A stretch of DNA of 64,000 bases from Lasiosphaeris hirsuta (Eukaryota; Ascomycota; Sordariomycetes; Sordariales; Lasiosphaeriaceae), in contig JAUKUA010000001.1 of the NCBI GenBank assembly GCA_030549175.1, forward strand, positions 8,680,001 to 8,744,000. The letters run 5' to 3'. Each line of letters begins with the position of its first letter. The stretch's first letter is position 1. Below the pieces are notes generated by a model. It had not been told where the DNA came from, made no database searches, and saw only the letters and a list, made by a program, of their open reading frames with translations. Both the position numbers and the translations under genes were made by a program. Positions 30,618 to 43,248 of the stretch are shown piece after piece.

Positions 30618-32641
30618 CTACCTGATCCTGAAGGTTATCCAATCATCTTCCCCTTCGCCCTTGATGGCCTCCCCATACATGAACCCATGGCAATAGGCCT
30701 CACCAACACACTCGTACATCCCCCTCTGTTTTCCCGGCCGAAGAACCAACGGCGCCGACGAGCCGGCGAGAATGACGAGCTCATCGCCCGACCGCATCTC
30801 CGGCGGCCCAAGCCCCACATGTCCCTCGGGAGTGGTGAAGCACACGCGCCCGTCCTGCTTGTGCAGACTATCCAGGAGGATGCTGATCTGGCTGTTGATG
30901 GCGGCTTCGCGGGGGCCGTTTTCGTCTGTCTTGGCCTCGCACGCCTCGATCATGTTCACAAACAAGTAACCCAGAAACGGCATCCCGCCCGGTGTCAGCG
31001 TGAAGTTGTTCGAGGTCTCGACGTACACTCCCATGATGGACGCCTCCAGACTGCTGATCAGCCCCAGACCGCCCGTGCATACCAGCCAGAGAGCCTCCTC
31101 GGACATGGTGGTTGGGGAGTCGGGAACGCGCGCTGCGGTTTCGAGGAAGGACCGGACCTCGTTGCAGAAGGCCAGGATCTTGGAGAGGTCGCTGGTGGCG
31201 GGGAAGAGAGCGTCGTCCGGGTCGCCGACGAACGGGGTGAGGAACGCTGTGCCGACGCGGTCGATGTGGTCCAGGCGCAGGCCGGAGACGGCGAGGACGT
31301 TGCCGGCTGCGATGCCCACAAAGGGGGAGAGCTGGGGCTTCCCATGCCCGGCGCGGAAGAAAGGCTCCCCTGCGGCCGTGTACGAGGTTGGGACGACCAA
31401 GTCGGACGACCAGTCGGGCACCCAGGTGGGCAACCCCGGCAGGATCTTTCGGGAGGGCTGGGCGTAGAGGAGGAAGTCTGGGTCTTCGGCGGCCGCGACG
31501 ACAGCGAACTCGATGAAGACGTCCCGGGTCGGCTTGGTGTAGCTGGGCACAAGGCCGGTACCTCGACCCGCCAGACCCAGCAGGCCGTAGATGCAGTCAC
31601 GGGGGTCGGTGGCGCGGAACTTGGTGTCGACAGCGACCTTGGCCGTTGCCGGACTCATGGCGTTGAAAGTCGTGACCAGCTTCGGCAGTGTAGGCCCCCG
31701 CGCAGCCAAGCGGAGAGCACTGCGGACGGGGAGTACGTGGTCCAGGAACGACATGATATCCCTCGCAGAGACGCCGTTATGCGAGAGGCGGTTCGCCCAG
31801 CGGTTGGATTGGCAGTCGAGGAGGTAGTGCACCCGCTCCAAGTCGTCAATGTCCCAGCTATCGCGGCCGCAGACAAAGGTCAGCCGGCCGGGCAAGCAGG
31901 CCTCCTGCACTATCCACATGCGGCGGAACCACACACGCGAGAAGACATCCAGCACGCCGCCGAGGGGAAGGGACCCCCCTCGGCGTCGAGGAGCTTTTGG
32001 AGCTGATTGCGGTCCTGTCTCATCTCGGCGTTGGCCACGTGGATGGGCCGGCCGGTGCGGTCGAGGGCGTCGCGGACAGCGAGGCCGTACTCGTGGGGCC
32101 GCGAGAGGATGCGGGAGAGCACCGCGCTCCGCGAGAGCCGCGATGCAAACTTCGTCAGCGACCGGGAGTGCTTGGTAGCCGGGCCGAGCCATCCCACCAC
32201 CGATGCGCACTGTCCGTAGATCTGGCCCATCAGCGCAACCTGTCTGCCGCGCTCGTCCGTGTCCTCCTGGTTGATGCAGATCTGGTCGATGAAGATGGGC
32301 CGCTGAGGCATCCTCACACCGAGGTGGCGGAGGGCCATTCCGAGGGATGGCGTGATAGGTATGTATCCCAATGTTCCCGTGCCGTCGGGCGTATCGATCA
32401 CCATACGTTGGGGCTCTGCTTGCATTTCGGTAGGGTTGCCCGACAGAGTGTGACCGGACCAGCAGTAAGACAGCGCGTCATAATCGCCACAGTTGTCGAC
32501 GGCCGCGACGAGCATCTTGCCGTGGATGCAACCCCCGGTCTGGACATTATTGTAGGGTGCGATACTGACGAGGCGGAAATGATCTCGGTCTTCAGGAAGT
32601 CTGGGGTATTGGTACTGAGTCACGGGGTCCATTGAAGCCAT
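30618..32641 (-). CDS. HET-domain (heterokaryon incompatibility) protein with one frameshift
   Basis: From Met 32641 the frame carries the HET domain: YDALSYCWSG, ITPSLGMALRHLGV, PIFIDQICINQED, RGRQVALMGQIY and VVGWLGP. Near 31980 the frame changes. The domain's last block, FSRVWFRRMWIVQEA, and the rest of the protein to the stop at 30618 lie in another frame. The change falls at a run of six C (about 31974-31979 on the plus strand), where one more base would join the two frames without loss. So it is a one-base deletion or a homopolymer assembly error. Full length would be about 670 residues, usual for HET proteins. Such proteins trigger cell death after fusion of unlike mycelia. A 554-codon plus-strand ORF here is a shadow. 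Confidence 0.85.
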
Positions 32642-35600
32642 TCTTACCGCGCACCAAAGCTGAGACAGGACTCAGCTGTGACTTGGTGTCTGAAAACGGA
32701 GATGCGGGCGGGGTTGCTGAATCGTGCTCTTGGTAGTCAGGCAGAAATTTGACAATGCACTGCCTGATTGGACGATGCCCAAGTTGCACACGCAGCTGCA
32801 CCAATGGCTGAGAGCACGGAATGCAGGATTTAACGATTCAGTAGTTTTTATCAGTAGCCATTCCCGTATGGCAGGAGAGTTTGCCTAGTAACCTCCTCAA
32901 AGTCAACATCGATATTACCTGGAGCACCAGTTGAAAAGATACTCGACTAATACAAGCTGGTATTACGTAGGTACCTCTATAAGCTTACCTACCTATATAG
33001 TCCCACCCGACACTTTTTTCCGGCCGAGTCTGTATTAGTCACAGATCCTGAGCAAAGGGTGAGCCGCACTGATAGCCGCCTGAGCCGAGGTGAGTCCCGG
33101 CTATACTTGCCGTGACCATGAATGGGCTGGCGTGGTTGAAAGGACGATCCTCGGCCTAATTTTGGGACATCAGCTCCCCTGCACATAACGGTCGCTTTCC
33201 CTCGTTACGTAACTGCCGTTTTCTCTTTCCATCTGAGAACTCACCGTTTCTGGTCAATTGGAACTTCGAATTGTATGCGTCTATCAAACTATCTAGTACA
33301 GGCACTACGTTACAAAGGCAAACGAGCTAGGCAAGTGTTATCACTAGGAATGGAGTGGGAAGAGAGGTATCAAGTGGCTGTGGCTTGTGAGCCGGCAAAG
33401 ACGAGGACTGGAGAAACAGCGCGGTATATTGACCGTCGGGGGACTTACGCAGGCTGAGGTAATAGTGTTCCAGGCAAATCTAGCTTGATACGATCGACTT
33501 ATGATGGAAGTGGTGCAAAGTCACTGTTATTCACCAGTAACGTAGCTGCCGGACGAGGCCCTTAGGAAAAGCTGAAGAGACTGCAAGTTTCATTTCTAAT
33601 TGACTATAGATGTCAGTTTGAGTATAATGGTTATGGACCTATACCAGCCCTCTACATCTTTAGCAGTAGTTTTTGCCATACTACGGCGTACGCTGCAACG
33701 TAGAACTCATACTTGAATAAATGTTAAAGCCCTTCAGCGTTAATGCCGCATATTATAGTTATGCTTGTTCCTTCAATGTGGTTCTGTATATCCTGGTAAT
33801 AGTTGGTGAAGCCCCATCTCATTTCATACGACGGCAGAGAGCCCCAAACTTAGAAGTAGCATCAAAATCCACCTTACTGTTTCACATGTGGGGCGTATTA
33901 AGTTGTGAGTAGTATGGAAAAACGGAAAGATCAGGATTATCTACTTATAAAAGTTTCTCTACGCAGGCCATCTGCCCCCAGTCTCTTCTTCTTTCCACCT
34001 CTGAACTTGTGACTCCATTATTGTTATAACACCAGGGTCAGACCGCCCGGAGCGGCACGGGGGCAACAGCCGCGAGGAGCAGGAGCGGGTGGGACCACCG
34101 CTAGTTCTGGGACAGGGGCAGGGGCCGCAGCAGGGGACACAGCACCAGGCAGCTGCGAACCAGTGGGGGGTTGGCCCGATCCAGAAGGTATGGCCATTAT
34201 GATTGATGCTAGCATGAGAGGTTCGAAGTCAGTTCGCAGCAAGCTTCCAGAGGATGGAACGTAACTGCAGGAAGGGGGCGACGAAGGGAGGAAACCTACA
34301 TTTTGGTTGAAGTTGTGATGTGAACAGGGAAAGGGACCGCTTTTTATGTTGTGATTTCGAGGGCCCAGGAATGAAGGGAGGTCCTGCCTGCATCGCTGAA
34401 AGCAGAAGGCAGGAATGTTTTTTTTTTTTTTGAGAGTGTCGATTGTTCTCCTTTTCTTTAAGCAAGAGGCTTTGGTTATGGCCATTCCAGCTGTCACCAC
34501 ACTGCTAGCAACCGACTAAGGGATGGTACACAGTCGCCAACATTGGCAAAGCACTCCGCATGCGGTATGTCAGGGGCATAGCGGAATTGCATGAGGAGTG
34601 AGTAGGGGTTACCTGGTTATGGGGTGGAATCCTCGGAGCTCGCGTCTGCCTCGCAGGAATGTCACAGTTGCATGACAATTGGAGTAAGGACAAATGAGAA
34701 AAGGGACAGCTCCCGGCCTCTTGCGGAGGGAAGGGGGCAGAGATCAGTTTGCCACCTTCTTCATACCTAAATTGATCACTACGAACCGCCTGCTAGTCCC
34801 GTTCCTTCACTCCGTCGAATAAGCCATTGACACCTATCTAGAGATAAGCGAGTGCCATAATCGTCCGGAAGACTCTTCTGCTCTATAATGCCGGATAGCG
34901 AGACTTGCGAGTCGGGATATAGCATAAAGCTTCTAGTTCCTCAGCTATATCCCCGTCTATACTTCATCATAAGCGAAACTCTAGCCGCCTGCTAACTAAA
35001 CTAATACCAGGACACGATCGCGGGAGTATCGAACTTCTACGGCAGGCGCCACTCTACTAGCGGCGACTTCCCTAGCGTCTCCTCAAACGAGACGTATTAT
35101 TATATGCCGTCGAAGAGCAGTAGCACCTTAGCGTAGATTACATGGGACGAGCCCGAGACGATAGATATTACCGGGGAGTAGGACATCTCGAGATACTCGT
35201 ACGCGGTTCCGTCGCCATATATGAAGACGACGTGGCGGAGAAGCGTGAGGTATCGTGCGTATAAATGTCGAGTCCCCGGTCCCGTGGGGGGTGGTGGCGG
35301 TCGAGAAAGCGTGTTCAGGCGGCCCATTATTGCCGGGACCGTCCGCGAGTTTCTTAAGCGCTAACGAGACGAGTCGGGATAATATTGTTAAAATTAGTAA
35401 TGTGATAGGGAGGATATGTTGGAAGAGTGAATGGTGGCCTCCAGTGAATGGCCTTCCAGAAGGTGTAGCCGCCTCTGATAAGTAGATAGCCTAGCGTGGT
35501 TCTGGTGTGGCCACCCATAAAAGAGGGCCAGATATATCTCTGGGCCAGAACCACCACTGAATATAATCACCTTCATTGTGTTGCCCTCCAACAGGATGTG

Positions 35601-36083
35601 ATGCATGGAGCTCACAACTTGGAGGTGCGGCTAAGGGTGCGGCTGAGACGGGAGTGAAACAGTCGCGTTCGTTCAAGGGGGTAGGGCCATGGGGCACACG
35701 TGATTCCAATTCCAGGCCGCGTCACTATGTACCTCCACTATTCGTACCTAAAGCTAGGTATTCGTAGATGCGATGCCGGAAAGAATTGAAGACATTCAAG
35801 CAGATTTGTTGCAGGTTGCATCTACGACATGCTCACCCGAATGCCTTCAGATCTGTGCCCTCAACAAGCAAAACAAGACGACGAGACCCCTTCGTCACCT
35901 CGTGATCCCTGCTGCGACTGGTGGCAGATCGCCGGTATCCGTACGGATATGGATACGTCAGGGTACAAGTAGGATAATAAGATAAGTTCGTGGCTGAGCG
36001 ATTCCGAATTCGGCCTAGCGCAGAGTCGCCCTCTGAATGAAACCCCCCCCCTCAACACGCAACTCGACACCTCTCGATCCTCT
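32642..36083. other. Long intergenic region with one eroded coding-like stretch
   Basis: This 3.4-kb region has no acceptable gene. At about 35030-35330 both strands give coding-like runs broken by stops (plus strand NETYYYMPSKSSS, ISRYSYAVPSPYMKTTW; minus strand LYARYLTLLRHVVFIYGDG), so it is probably a dead gene of unknown family and unclear strand. An A/T run lies at 34420. The stretch at about 33050-33110 resembles the G-rich GTGAGCC motif seen near 39230. Confidence 0.4.
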
Positions 36084-37480
36084 GTGACATCTCGCGCGCC
36101 CTTCTCAATGTCTATTCCGACCGCAACGGCTGCCGGTCCGCTCACCACCGTTTTTACGGCCGCACCGTCATGTAGCTCCGACTTTGTATACTATGGATAC
36201 TCCGCCGGACTAGATTACGTCGATCGCGATACCTATTCCGCATCCGTCTGCTATCCCCTCGGCCGTCTCAATCTCCTCGAGGTCTACTTCTCGCCTGGAG
36301 TGTGCCCCTCCGGCTGGACCAGCGGCGGCTATGTATACACAACTTCCTTCTTCTGGGCGCCTTCCTTAGCCCCCGACGAGACCGCTGCAATATGCTGCCC
36401 GAGGTGAGTAGGAACCAAGACCGGGACAGGGGGCAGAATCGCGAGCTGCGCTGATCCCGCGCCAGTGGATACACGCCCAACTTCCCGGCGAATCCGACTC
36501 CGCCGGTGCCGACGTGGGCCTCGTGCGTGAGCGCGCTGCAGTCGCCCCTCCTCGCCGCTACTTGCAATCGCTGCCCGAGGACGCTCACCGTCGACACCAC
36601 GCGCGCGGGCGGCGCCCGCATGACCGCCGTGGAAGAAACCATCATGGTGCGCTGGCGCAGCGCCGACCTCCCCGTGCTGGCCGTGGAGCCTAGCCTCCCG
36701 TCGCCGCCCGCGAGCCCCGAAAGCCCCATCGCCACGTCAACGAGTCCGGCGCAGAGCAGCGGCAGCGGTGGCGTCGCCGCCGACGGTGGCTCGGCGGGGT
36801 CCGGTTCTGCGTCGCCGTCGTCGGTCGGGCTGACCACGGGGGCGAAGGCAGGCATAGGCGTGGGGGCCGCGCTCGGGGTCATCGCGATCTTGTGCCTGGC
36901 TGCTCTTCTTCTGGCGAGGCGTCGAAGGCGGGCCAGGCATGCGGTGCCCCCGCCCCGCGACGACGCGAAGGAACTGCACACGGACAGCGGCGCCGGCAGT
37001 GGCGAGTTACTCGACGGCGCGAAGGAGCTGCCTGCGGACCCTCCAACCAAGCCGGAGCTTTTCGGCACTGGTGCCGTTCCTGCCGAGGCCAGCGAGCTGC
37101 GGGCGGGCGTGGACGAGCCTCGTCATCCTGTCGAAGTCGACGCGTCGCCTAGTTTCCCCTCGGAACTAGACACCACGCCCCACGAGCCCCTACCGGCCAG
37201 CAGCGTCGAGGTGGCCTCACCGCCGGAGGCTGCGCCGATATCATATTCTCAGCCGACTCCAGGTCCTGCGGGTCCAAGTCAACGCACCGACGTGGCGACC
37301 GGATATAATGACGCGGACGAGGATGCCCGACTGGAAGCGGAAGAGAGACACCTGGCCGAGCGTCGGGTTACGCTGCGGGAAACGCTCCGCGTGCTTGAGG
37401 AGGACGAGAGGCTCCGGTTGGAGCAGGAGGCCGTCCGACGGCGGCGCAGGGAGTTGCGGCGTGAGACTTCGGGGGGTTGA
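36084..37480 (+). CDS. Single-pass membrane protein with Cys-containing ectodomain and acidic coiled-coil tail, two exons
   Basis: Exons 36084-36403 and 36466-37480 encode 444 residues. The 62-bp intron has a GTGAGT donor, a CTGAT branch and a CAG acceptor, and joins ICCPS to GYTPNFP. The outer part carries the motifs PLTTVFTAAPSC, YFSPGVCPSGWTSGGY, AAICCPSGY and an SPA/SGSGS-rich stalk. The membrane helix is AGIGVGAALGVIAILCLAAL, stopped by RRRRRAR. The inner part is acidic and Pro/Glu-rich and ends in a charged helix (EERHLAERRVTLRETLRVLE onward) likely to form a coiled coil. This layout is common in Sordariomycete surface proteins loosely compared to Mid2/Wsc sensors. No N-terminal signal peptide is evident, so an upstream start or exon may be missing. 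Role in wall sensing is inference. Confidence 0.78.
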
Positions 37481-38006
37481 CAAAGAGTGGACAACAGTAA
37501 CGATTAATGATATTTCCGCACGAAGCGAGGGTCACAAAGTCCCAACAGGGTTCCAGGGTTACGACGGCGAGCATGCCGGCGGGCGGCAGGGTTACTCTTT
37601 TGGTATGGGTATCTACTAATATATAGGACAAATCGCGGACCCGGAACAAGTCGCTTCATATTCCCCCATCTGCAGGCTGCAGCGGTACTTCGGGTAGCTT
37701 GCATTATCAACAGCATAATGCCGCCATCAATCTCGTCAAATGACATGTTTGACGTTGACGTGGTCCTAAAATGGAACCGTCAATCAGAATCCATATTTGG
37801 TATTAGTTTCCTTGCAATTATCTAGTCTCGCAACGTCATTGTCCTCGAGTTGAGGCTGTTTTGCGTATTGAAGAACTCGACTCCGCGTCCCCAGGGTTTA
37901 TATATGAGCTCCGCCCCCCCCCTCCCCCCCCCCCCCGGGCACTCTCAGCGGCGCGACAGAACGTAAGCTTCGGGTTTCCGTCCGCATCGTCGAGACAACC
38001 ATCAGA
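37481..38006. other. Intergenic with TATA and long C tracts
   Basis: This holds TATATA near 37899 and two C-rich tracts at about 37912-37937, followed by a short open frame at 38007. No other gene is seen. Confidence 0.4.
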
Positions 38007-38114
38007 ATGACTCGATTGTGCCTGCTGGCTGGCCTTGCATTTCTGTCGTCCCAACTGGTTCATAGCGGTTCGACCAGGGTGCAGATTGGGGAAGGTTATT
38101 GGGTCGGCTTATAG
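38007..38114 (+). CDS. Possible 35-residue secreted peptide or first exon
   Basis: The short frame begins MTRLCLLAGLAFLSSQLVHS, a good signal-peptide shape, and ends at TAG 38114 after only 15 more residues. TATATA lies about 105 bp upstream. It may be exon 1 of a decayed secreted-protein gene rather than a peptide gene, since no convincing downstream exon was found. Confidence 0.25.
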   Translation: MTRLCLLAGLAFLSSQLVHSGSTRVQIGEGYWVGL

Positions 38115-39577
38115 GGCTTATGTCTGAGATGCGGGAGGACAAAGTCAGGTGTTCGGGTAGCTGGGGGATCTAGGCGGTAGAGGGATAGATTGTTTGGTAT
38201 TTATCTCGATTGGATACTCGTCCATCACCCGAGTACACTTTGCGCTTCTGCGGGCCGGAGGTCGTGGATGCGGGACGATGTTGGTTCCAGTAGAGGGTTC
38301 TCGATGGTAAATTGGAGCTGGGAATCCCAATGACAGTCACGGCTCCGCGGTTTGGAATACATAATGTAACCGAAGAAAGCGCAACACGCAAAGAGCATAC
38401 ATGCTCATTCTCTGGTCGGCATGACCCAAGAGCTTGGCATTGAGTACCGAGACTCCAACATCTACTAAAGTGTCAGTGAAAGCAGGTTACATTCCCCGTT
38501 ACGAATGAGGGGTTTCCTGTCAGAAGCCAACATTTAGTAAGAATTTGGGGGGTCTTATTGGCTCCACAGGTTAATTATACGGCGATATCCTCTTAATACC
38601 TTGTCAGTTGGCTTTTTGTGGACTTTAGAGCCGTTTATCCCCTCTGTACAGTTCTTTGAGCCTGTCAGATAAACAGCAACTACCACTGCATAGGAATAAT
38701 GAACGTTTTGCGCTTTTTAGCGCAGTAGTAGTTTGTGACAGAGCCCTTCTCTTTTCTCTGGCGAAAAAAGTCCTGGGGGCTCTTCTTTCTCGGCATCGTG
38801 AAAGCGGGCACAGTATGACGCTACTAAAAGGGAGGTGGAAGAGGATACAAGATTGAGAGAAATACGGAAGAAGGGAGATGTGTTCGGTGTAGTAAGGGGG
38901 GCAAGGGGGGCAAGGACACGGGGACGAGAGAGAGAAAAATCGTACAGTAAGGAGCAGGACAAGTCAAGCTGCCTCTTTATGACGAGGAGAACAGCGGTCG
39001 TGCGGTAGGCAGGCATGATTACTACAACCCAGAATCTCGAAACGGAGAGTGAAAGCGTTAGCCACCAAGCCTAATTCTTGGCCTCTGTCTTGAGGGCGGG
39101 TTTGTTTTGTTGGAGTAGGGGGCTAGGGGTCCGATTTCTGTAGCCCCCTATCTAGGCACCTTTTCTCGGAGGCAAGGCCTAAAATCGGTCCCACGTCGCG
39201 TAAACTTGCCAACTTTCATAGCACGGTGAGCATTGGGTGAGCCATGGTAAGCCGAAGCTGGGCTGGGAGTGAGCCGAGGGTGAAGCGAGCCTGATTTTAG
39301 GCTAACCATCTTCGGATGAGACCCACTTATCTTTAGTCTGAGACTACCTAGGTATTTAGGAACTACGTCTTAAGCCTCTATCTAAAGTCCCCAAGTACTG
39401 TTAAGTTACTTAGGTTATATAGGCGTATACCTGGAGGACCTCGCCGGCCCCAAGAACCTCCTCTGACTCATTAACTCCCGCGCCCGCCAACATCCCTCTC
39501 TCTTCCTGACTCGGCGAGAAGAATGTGCCAGATGTGATCATATAGGTATTGTGCATGTACCCTCAGTGACGTGGTTG
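38115..39577. other. Intergenic with possible dispersed repeat
   Basis: There is no gene. The stretch 39225-39300 (GTGAGCATTGGGTGAGCC and following) resembles the minus strand of 3395-3480 and weakly 33050-33110. Confidence 0.35.
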
Positions 39578-42500
39578 TCAGGAATCCAGAAAATAATGTT
39601 CGGTAACCCATCCCAAGATCAACGGTTCATGATTGTCGAGAGTCAGAAGCTTCTGAGAGTCCTTGTAAATATACTGTGCCTTCAACTCTTGGAGCAACTG
39701 TGTCGAGGAAACGAATGTTTGTTGTTGGGCTGTGATGTTGCTTGATGTTGTATTCCTGTCGATGAGATCCCGGAAACTCTGTGATTGGCGAGGGTATCCG
39801 AGATCCAACAACTCCTGTAAGGTTACCAGTCCGCTGCGGCGACGAGCTAATCCTGTGATTCCGTCCGGTGCATCAGGAAGAAAGATAGGATCAAAAGGGC
39901 GGGTACGGTCTGCCCCAAATTCTCCATGCACCAACACGTATCCCGTAAACCTTCCATCTCGGCGCGGGGGTTGTTGAAAGTGAAGTCGAAATTCGCTATC
40001 GGCCCCATGCAGTAAAAAGAGTTTGAGGATGAATTCTGAGATGTTTCCAAAGCCGTGAATGATGGCATGCCAGAGACATATTTGCCAATATGTTCCTGCA
40101 CATGATACCCCCCCAAATACGCCACCACGGCTAAGGTCGCAGTTCGGGTTCCCACCCATCTCAAAGTAAATGGCAAGCGTGCTGAGTAAACGAGGTATTG
40201 GTAATGCCAGACCCTCGATCGGTGAGATAAAAAGGCTGGTCAAGGAGAAGGGAAGAATGGCGTCTATGCTATCAAACTTTCCGGCATGTCTCCGTGCAGA
40301 AACAAAGCTCCGAGTCGCCATCTTGGCCCGAACGTATCGAAGAAAGCCGTAACCGGTCGCTACATAGCAGACGATATCCGCCGGGTGACAATACCACGTG
40401 ATAAGCTCCCAACGAAATTCCGCAGTCAACTTAGACCCGCCCGCCACATTCCAGCTGGATGCAATGGGCACTGTGAGAAAGGTCCTGAACTCCTTCGGTA
40501 TGGTAGCCCTTGTAAGTCGTTCAATTGTCTCAAGCATGTGGTGCAGCCGAAGATCGTCCTGCGTCGTGCCGCAAAGGTATATCTGAAACAAGACGTTCAA
40601 GTCTGCCTCGAACGGGCCCCACGAGCTGCCGTCGAGATAGTACTCCTCAAGGACATCCACTCTTTCAGGGTCCTTGCGAGCCACAGGACCCCCGAAATAG
40701 AGTTGATGCTCGGCAAGAAGGGACTGGAACATAAACGTTAGAAAGTCGAAATCCTTGACGGAATGCAGGATATGGGCCCGAATCTCTTCTTTCTGGAGAA
40801 ATTTGACAACGGCTCGATGAACTAAGGTGACCCTCTCCTGTCTGAAATATTGGTTCTCATTTTTGGTGACGTGTACGAAGCCGCTGCAATGGTGGTAGAC
40901 TTTTTTTCGCGCCCGCCGAAGCCTCTGGGAAATATCCTGGCGACTGATCTGGCCTAGCGACTTCGCCTCGCCGAATCGGTCGTTCCGTTCAAAGTCCCCA
41001 AGAAATGATATGTGCAGCAAAGGGGGATCCCAGGGTCCTACGGCGAAATATTCGTGCCTCGAGAGGTGCGATATAACGCCGAGCGTTCTCAAGGCAGATG
41101 CACGGTCAATCGGATTGGACCGCTCGAGTATGGAGTCAAAAATGGCCTGGAAGAGCTGGTCCAGCTCCTTCGGAAGCGCATCCATCTTCATCGCTAGTTC
41201 TTCGACCTCTTCTTCAGCGAGCAGGCCAGCTTCCAGGGTACGCATCGCAAGCGTAGCCCAGAGGAAGACGCCCTCGGATTTCTGAACAACAGCACTGCCC
41301 AGTGCCATGATGGCCTCTTGATCACCACGAGCTCGGAAGTCTTCGTTTTCCTCAAGCATAGCCTCGATAAACGCCGCGATATCTGGCGCGGTAAGTTCAT
41401 GAAGCTGGAGCTTGGGGCACCTGGAGAACCTCTCGCGGAAAATGAGCCAATCTCGGCTGGAGACGCAGATCTTGATGCCGCTCGGGTTGGCGTTGACCCA
41501 GCTGTACAGGGACCTGATCAAGGTATCATGATCGCCCTCCAGCTCGTCCAGCCCGTCGATGAAGAAAGCAAATTTGTGAGATCCGCGGAGCTCCCCTTGT
41601 CGGATGATGGCATTCAACGCATCCTGGGTATCCCTGTATTCGAACTGGGCGCAGTGGCCATCTCGCGCCATTTGCCATTGTTTGGGCAACACCGTCGGGA
41701 TGAGTTCTGGGCACTTCTGCAGGACGGAGTGCAACAGGCTCTGCGCCAGACCCTGGAGCGACTTTTGCAACGCGGTGCCAGGCTTCCAGAAGAAGTGCCT
41801 CGAAAGCACCATCTTCTTCGTACCTGCCCACGCTCGGAGATGGCGCTCTGTCGTGGGGTTCTCGACGATGTACTTCATCAAGGTCGATTTTCCGGACCCA
41901 GGCTTGCCTGATACGTGAAAGAAGCCTTGGCCGCTGCGCAGCCACTTGATAAAACTATCGGCCGCCTGGTCTTCGTTAGCAAGTTTCTCTTGATCAGTGC
42001 GCCATTGCTCTCACATCTCTCATCCTGCCGCAGCCCCCAGCTTTGCTGTGAAGGATCCAGTCAAAGGTTTCCATATGGGCCTCTGGTATGTCGTTTAGTC
42101 GTTCGGTCATCTTGGGGGAGCGCAGGCCTTTCAGCACGATGTTCTGGAGCACCCTATCCATTGCACGGCTGGAGACGTTGGCAATGGATTGCAAGTCCGT
42201 CGATAATTCGGGGCCTAGACTCTTCATCGCTGCATATGCCTCGAGTCTCTCGACATGGCGACCCAATGACTGGAGCTCGTGCTGCTGGCACTTTCCCGTC
42301 TGGATCAAGTGGTTGAGTTTGGTGATCACCTCGAACCTGCACGCATGGAAACGGGGGTCAGCCGTTGGATACAGTGTTTGCTCGTTTGCTTTACATGTAC
42401 GGCTGGCGTAACAGGCGTGGTACTGACCTTGATATTTGAGAGAGTTGCAGATGAAGGGTCTGCCGGGCTTGGCCGAGCCTCTTCTCCAATTCGGCCACTT

Positions 42501-42849
42501 CGGATTTCTTACGAATGTTCTTCCAAGCCAGACGAATAACATGCAAATTCGACCGAGACCCTGATGCCGTTAACTGAGACAGCAGTCGGAGCATATCCTC
42601 TGAGATACGGACACATTCCTCGGCCAACTCTTGCAGCCGCAGGCGATCGGCAGAGAGTTCGGATGCAAGCATCTGGCTCTTCAAGCTGTCGGCGAGGCTC
42701 TGAGATTTGGATGTAAGAGATTCGATCTCAGCATTGCGATGGGTCGATCCGTTTTGTGAGATTTGGTTGGCGATGGAGACTGCTAGCAGACCGAACTCGA
42801 TGAGGCCGGTGATGTTGGCGGCGAGCCCTATCGCGCTGAAAGGATCCAT
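39578..42849 (-). CDS. NACHT-domain NLR-like protein, two exons, one frameshift
   Basis: Exon 1 is 42849-42428, starting MDPFSAIGLAANITGLIEFG, the common N-terminus of fungal NACHT proteins. The intron 42427-42337 (91 bp, GTCAGT donor, CTGAC branch, CAG acceptor) joins QLSQIS to RFEVITK. Exon 2 runs to FDWILH. Between about 42016 and 41997 the frame shifts, and the NACHT core follows: Walker A HVSGKPGSGKST, Walker B KFAFFIDGLDELEGD, and SSRDW. The C-terminal half (CSGFVHV, VTLVHRAVVKFL and onward) matches the DUF7791-type region, with no tandem repeat sensor. The stop is at 39578. No intron can bridge the break, so it is a one-base insertion or an error. NACHT NTPases of fungi act in nonself recognition and regulated cell death, which makes it a functional partner class to the HET gene at 30618. 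Confidence 0.85.
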
Positions 42850-43248
42850 TTCGGCGCAGAATGCTCGGCCGGGTCCGGCCACCGTATGTCGCTCACGCCT
42901 CTGGATTCAATGGTAAGGATGCGTGAGGTTGAGTTATCAGTGGAAAAGGTCAACGGAGGTGCGGGGAGGGAATTTACCGCTAGCATGCGGTGTTTTGAGT
43001 CGCGCGAGGAATGCTGTGCTGGCGCGCAAAGATGCGGCAAGCATCGATCAGGCCACGAATCACCGCTGCCGAAAGATCAGTTTGAAGCCAAAACAGTTCA
43101 GTTCGGATGCAACTGGGCGCCACCAGCTCGGCTGTTGCCTGGATTGGGGCAGCACTCGCCGAGCGTCTTGGGGAGATTCCCGAGTCAATCCCAAGTGGTT
43201 AGATAACTATTCTACACCACCTTTACCATGAATATACCACACCTACCT
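42850..43248. other. Intergenic, promoter side of the NACHT gene
   Basis: Only short ORFs without a family are seen. The right end borders the foldback element. Confidence 0.4.

Noticed and set aside
31970..31985. Programmed frameshift in the HET gene
   Set aside because: A plain homopolymer with no recognisable slippery heptamer or downstream structure was seen, and a deletion or assembly error explains it.
30342..32006. 554-codon plus-strand ORF opposite the HET gene
   Set aside because: It is antisense shadow of a frame with unmistakable HET motifs, and its composition lacks any known fold.
34024..34500. 158-codon minus-strand ORF rich in Pro and Ala
   Set aside because: It includes a long T/A run translated as Lys and has no family, signal peptide or intron support.
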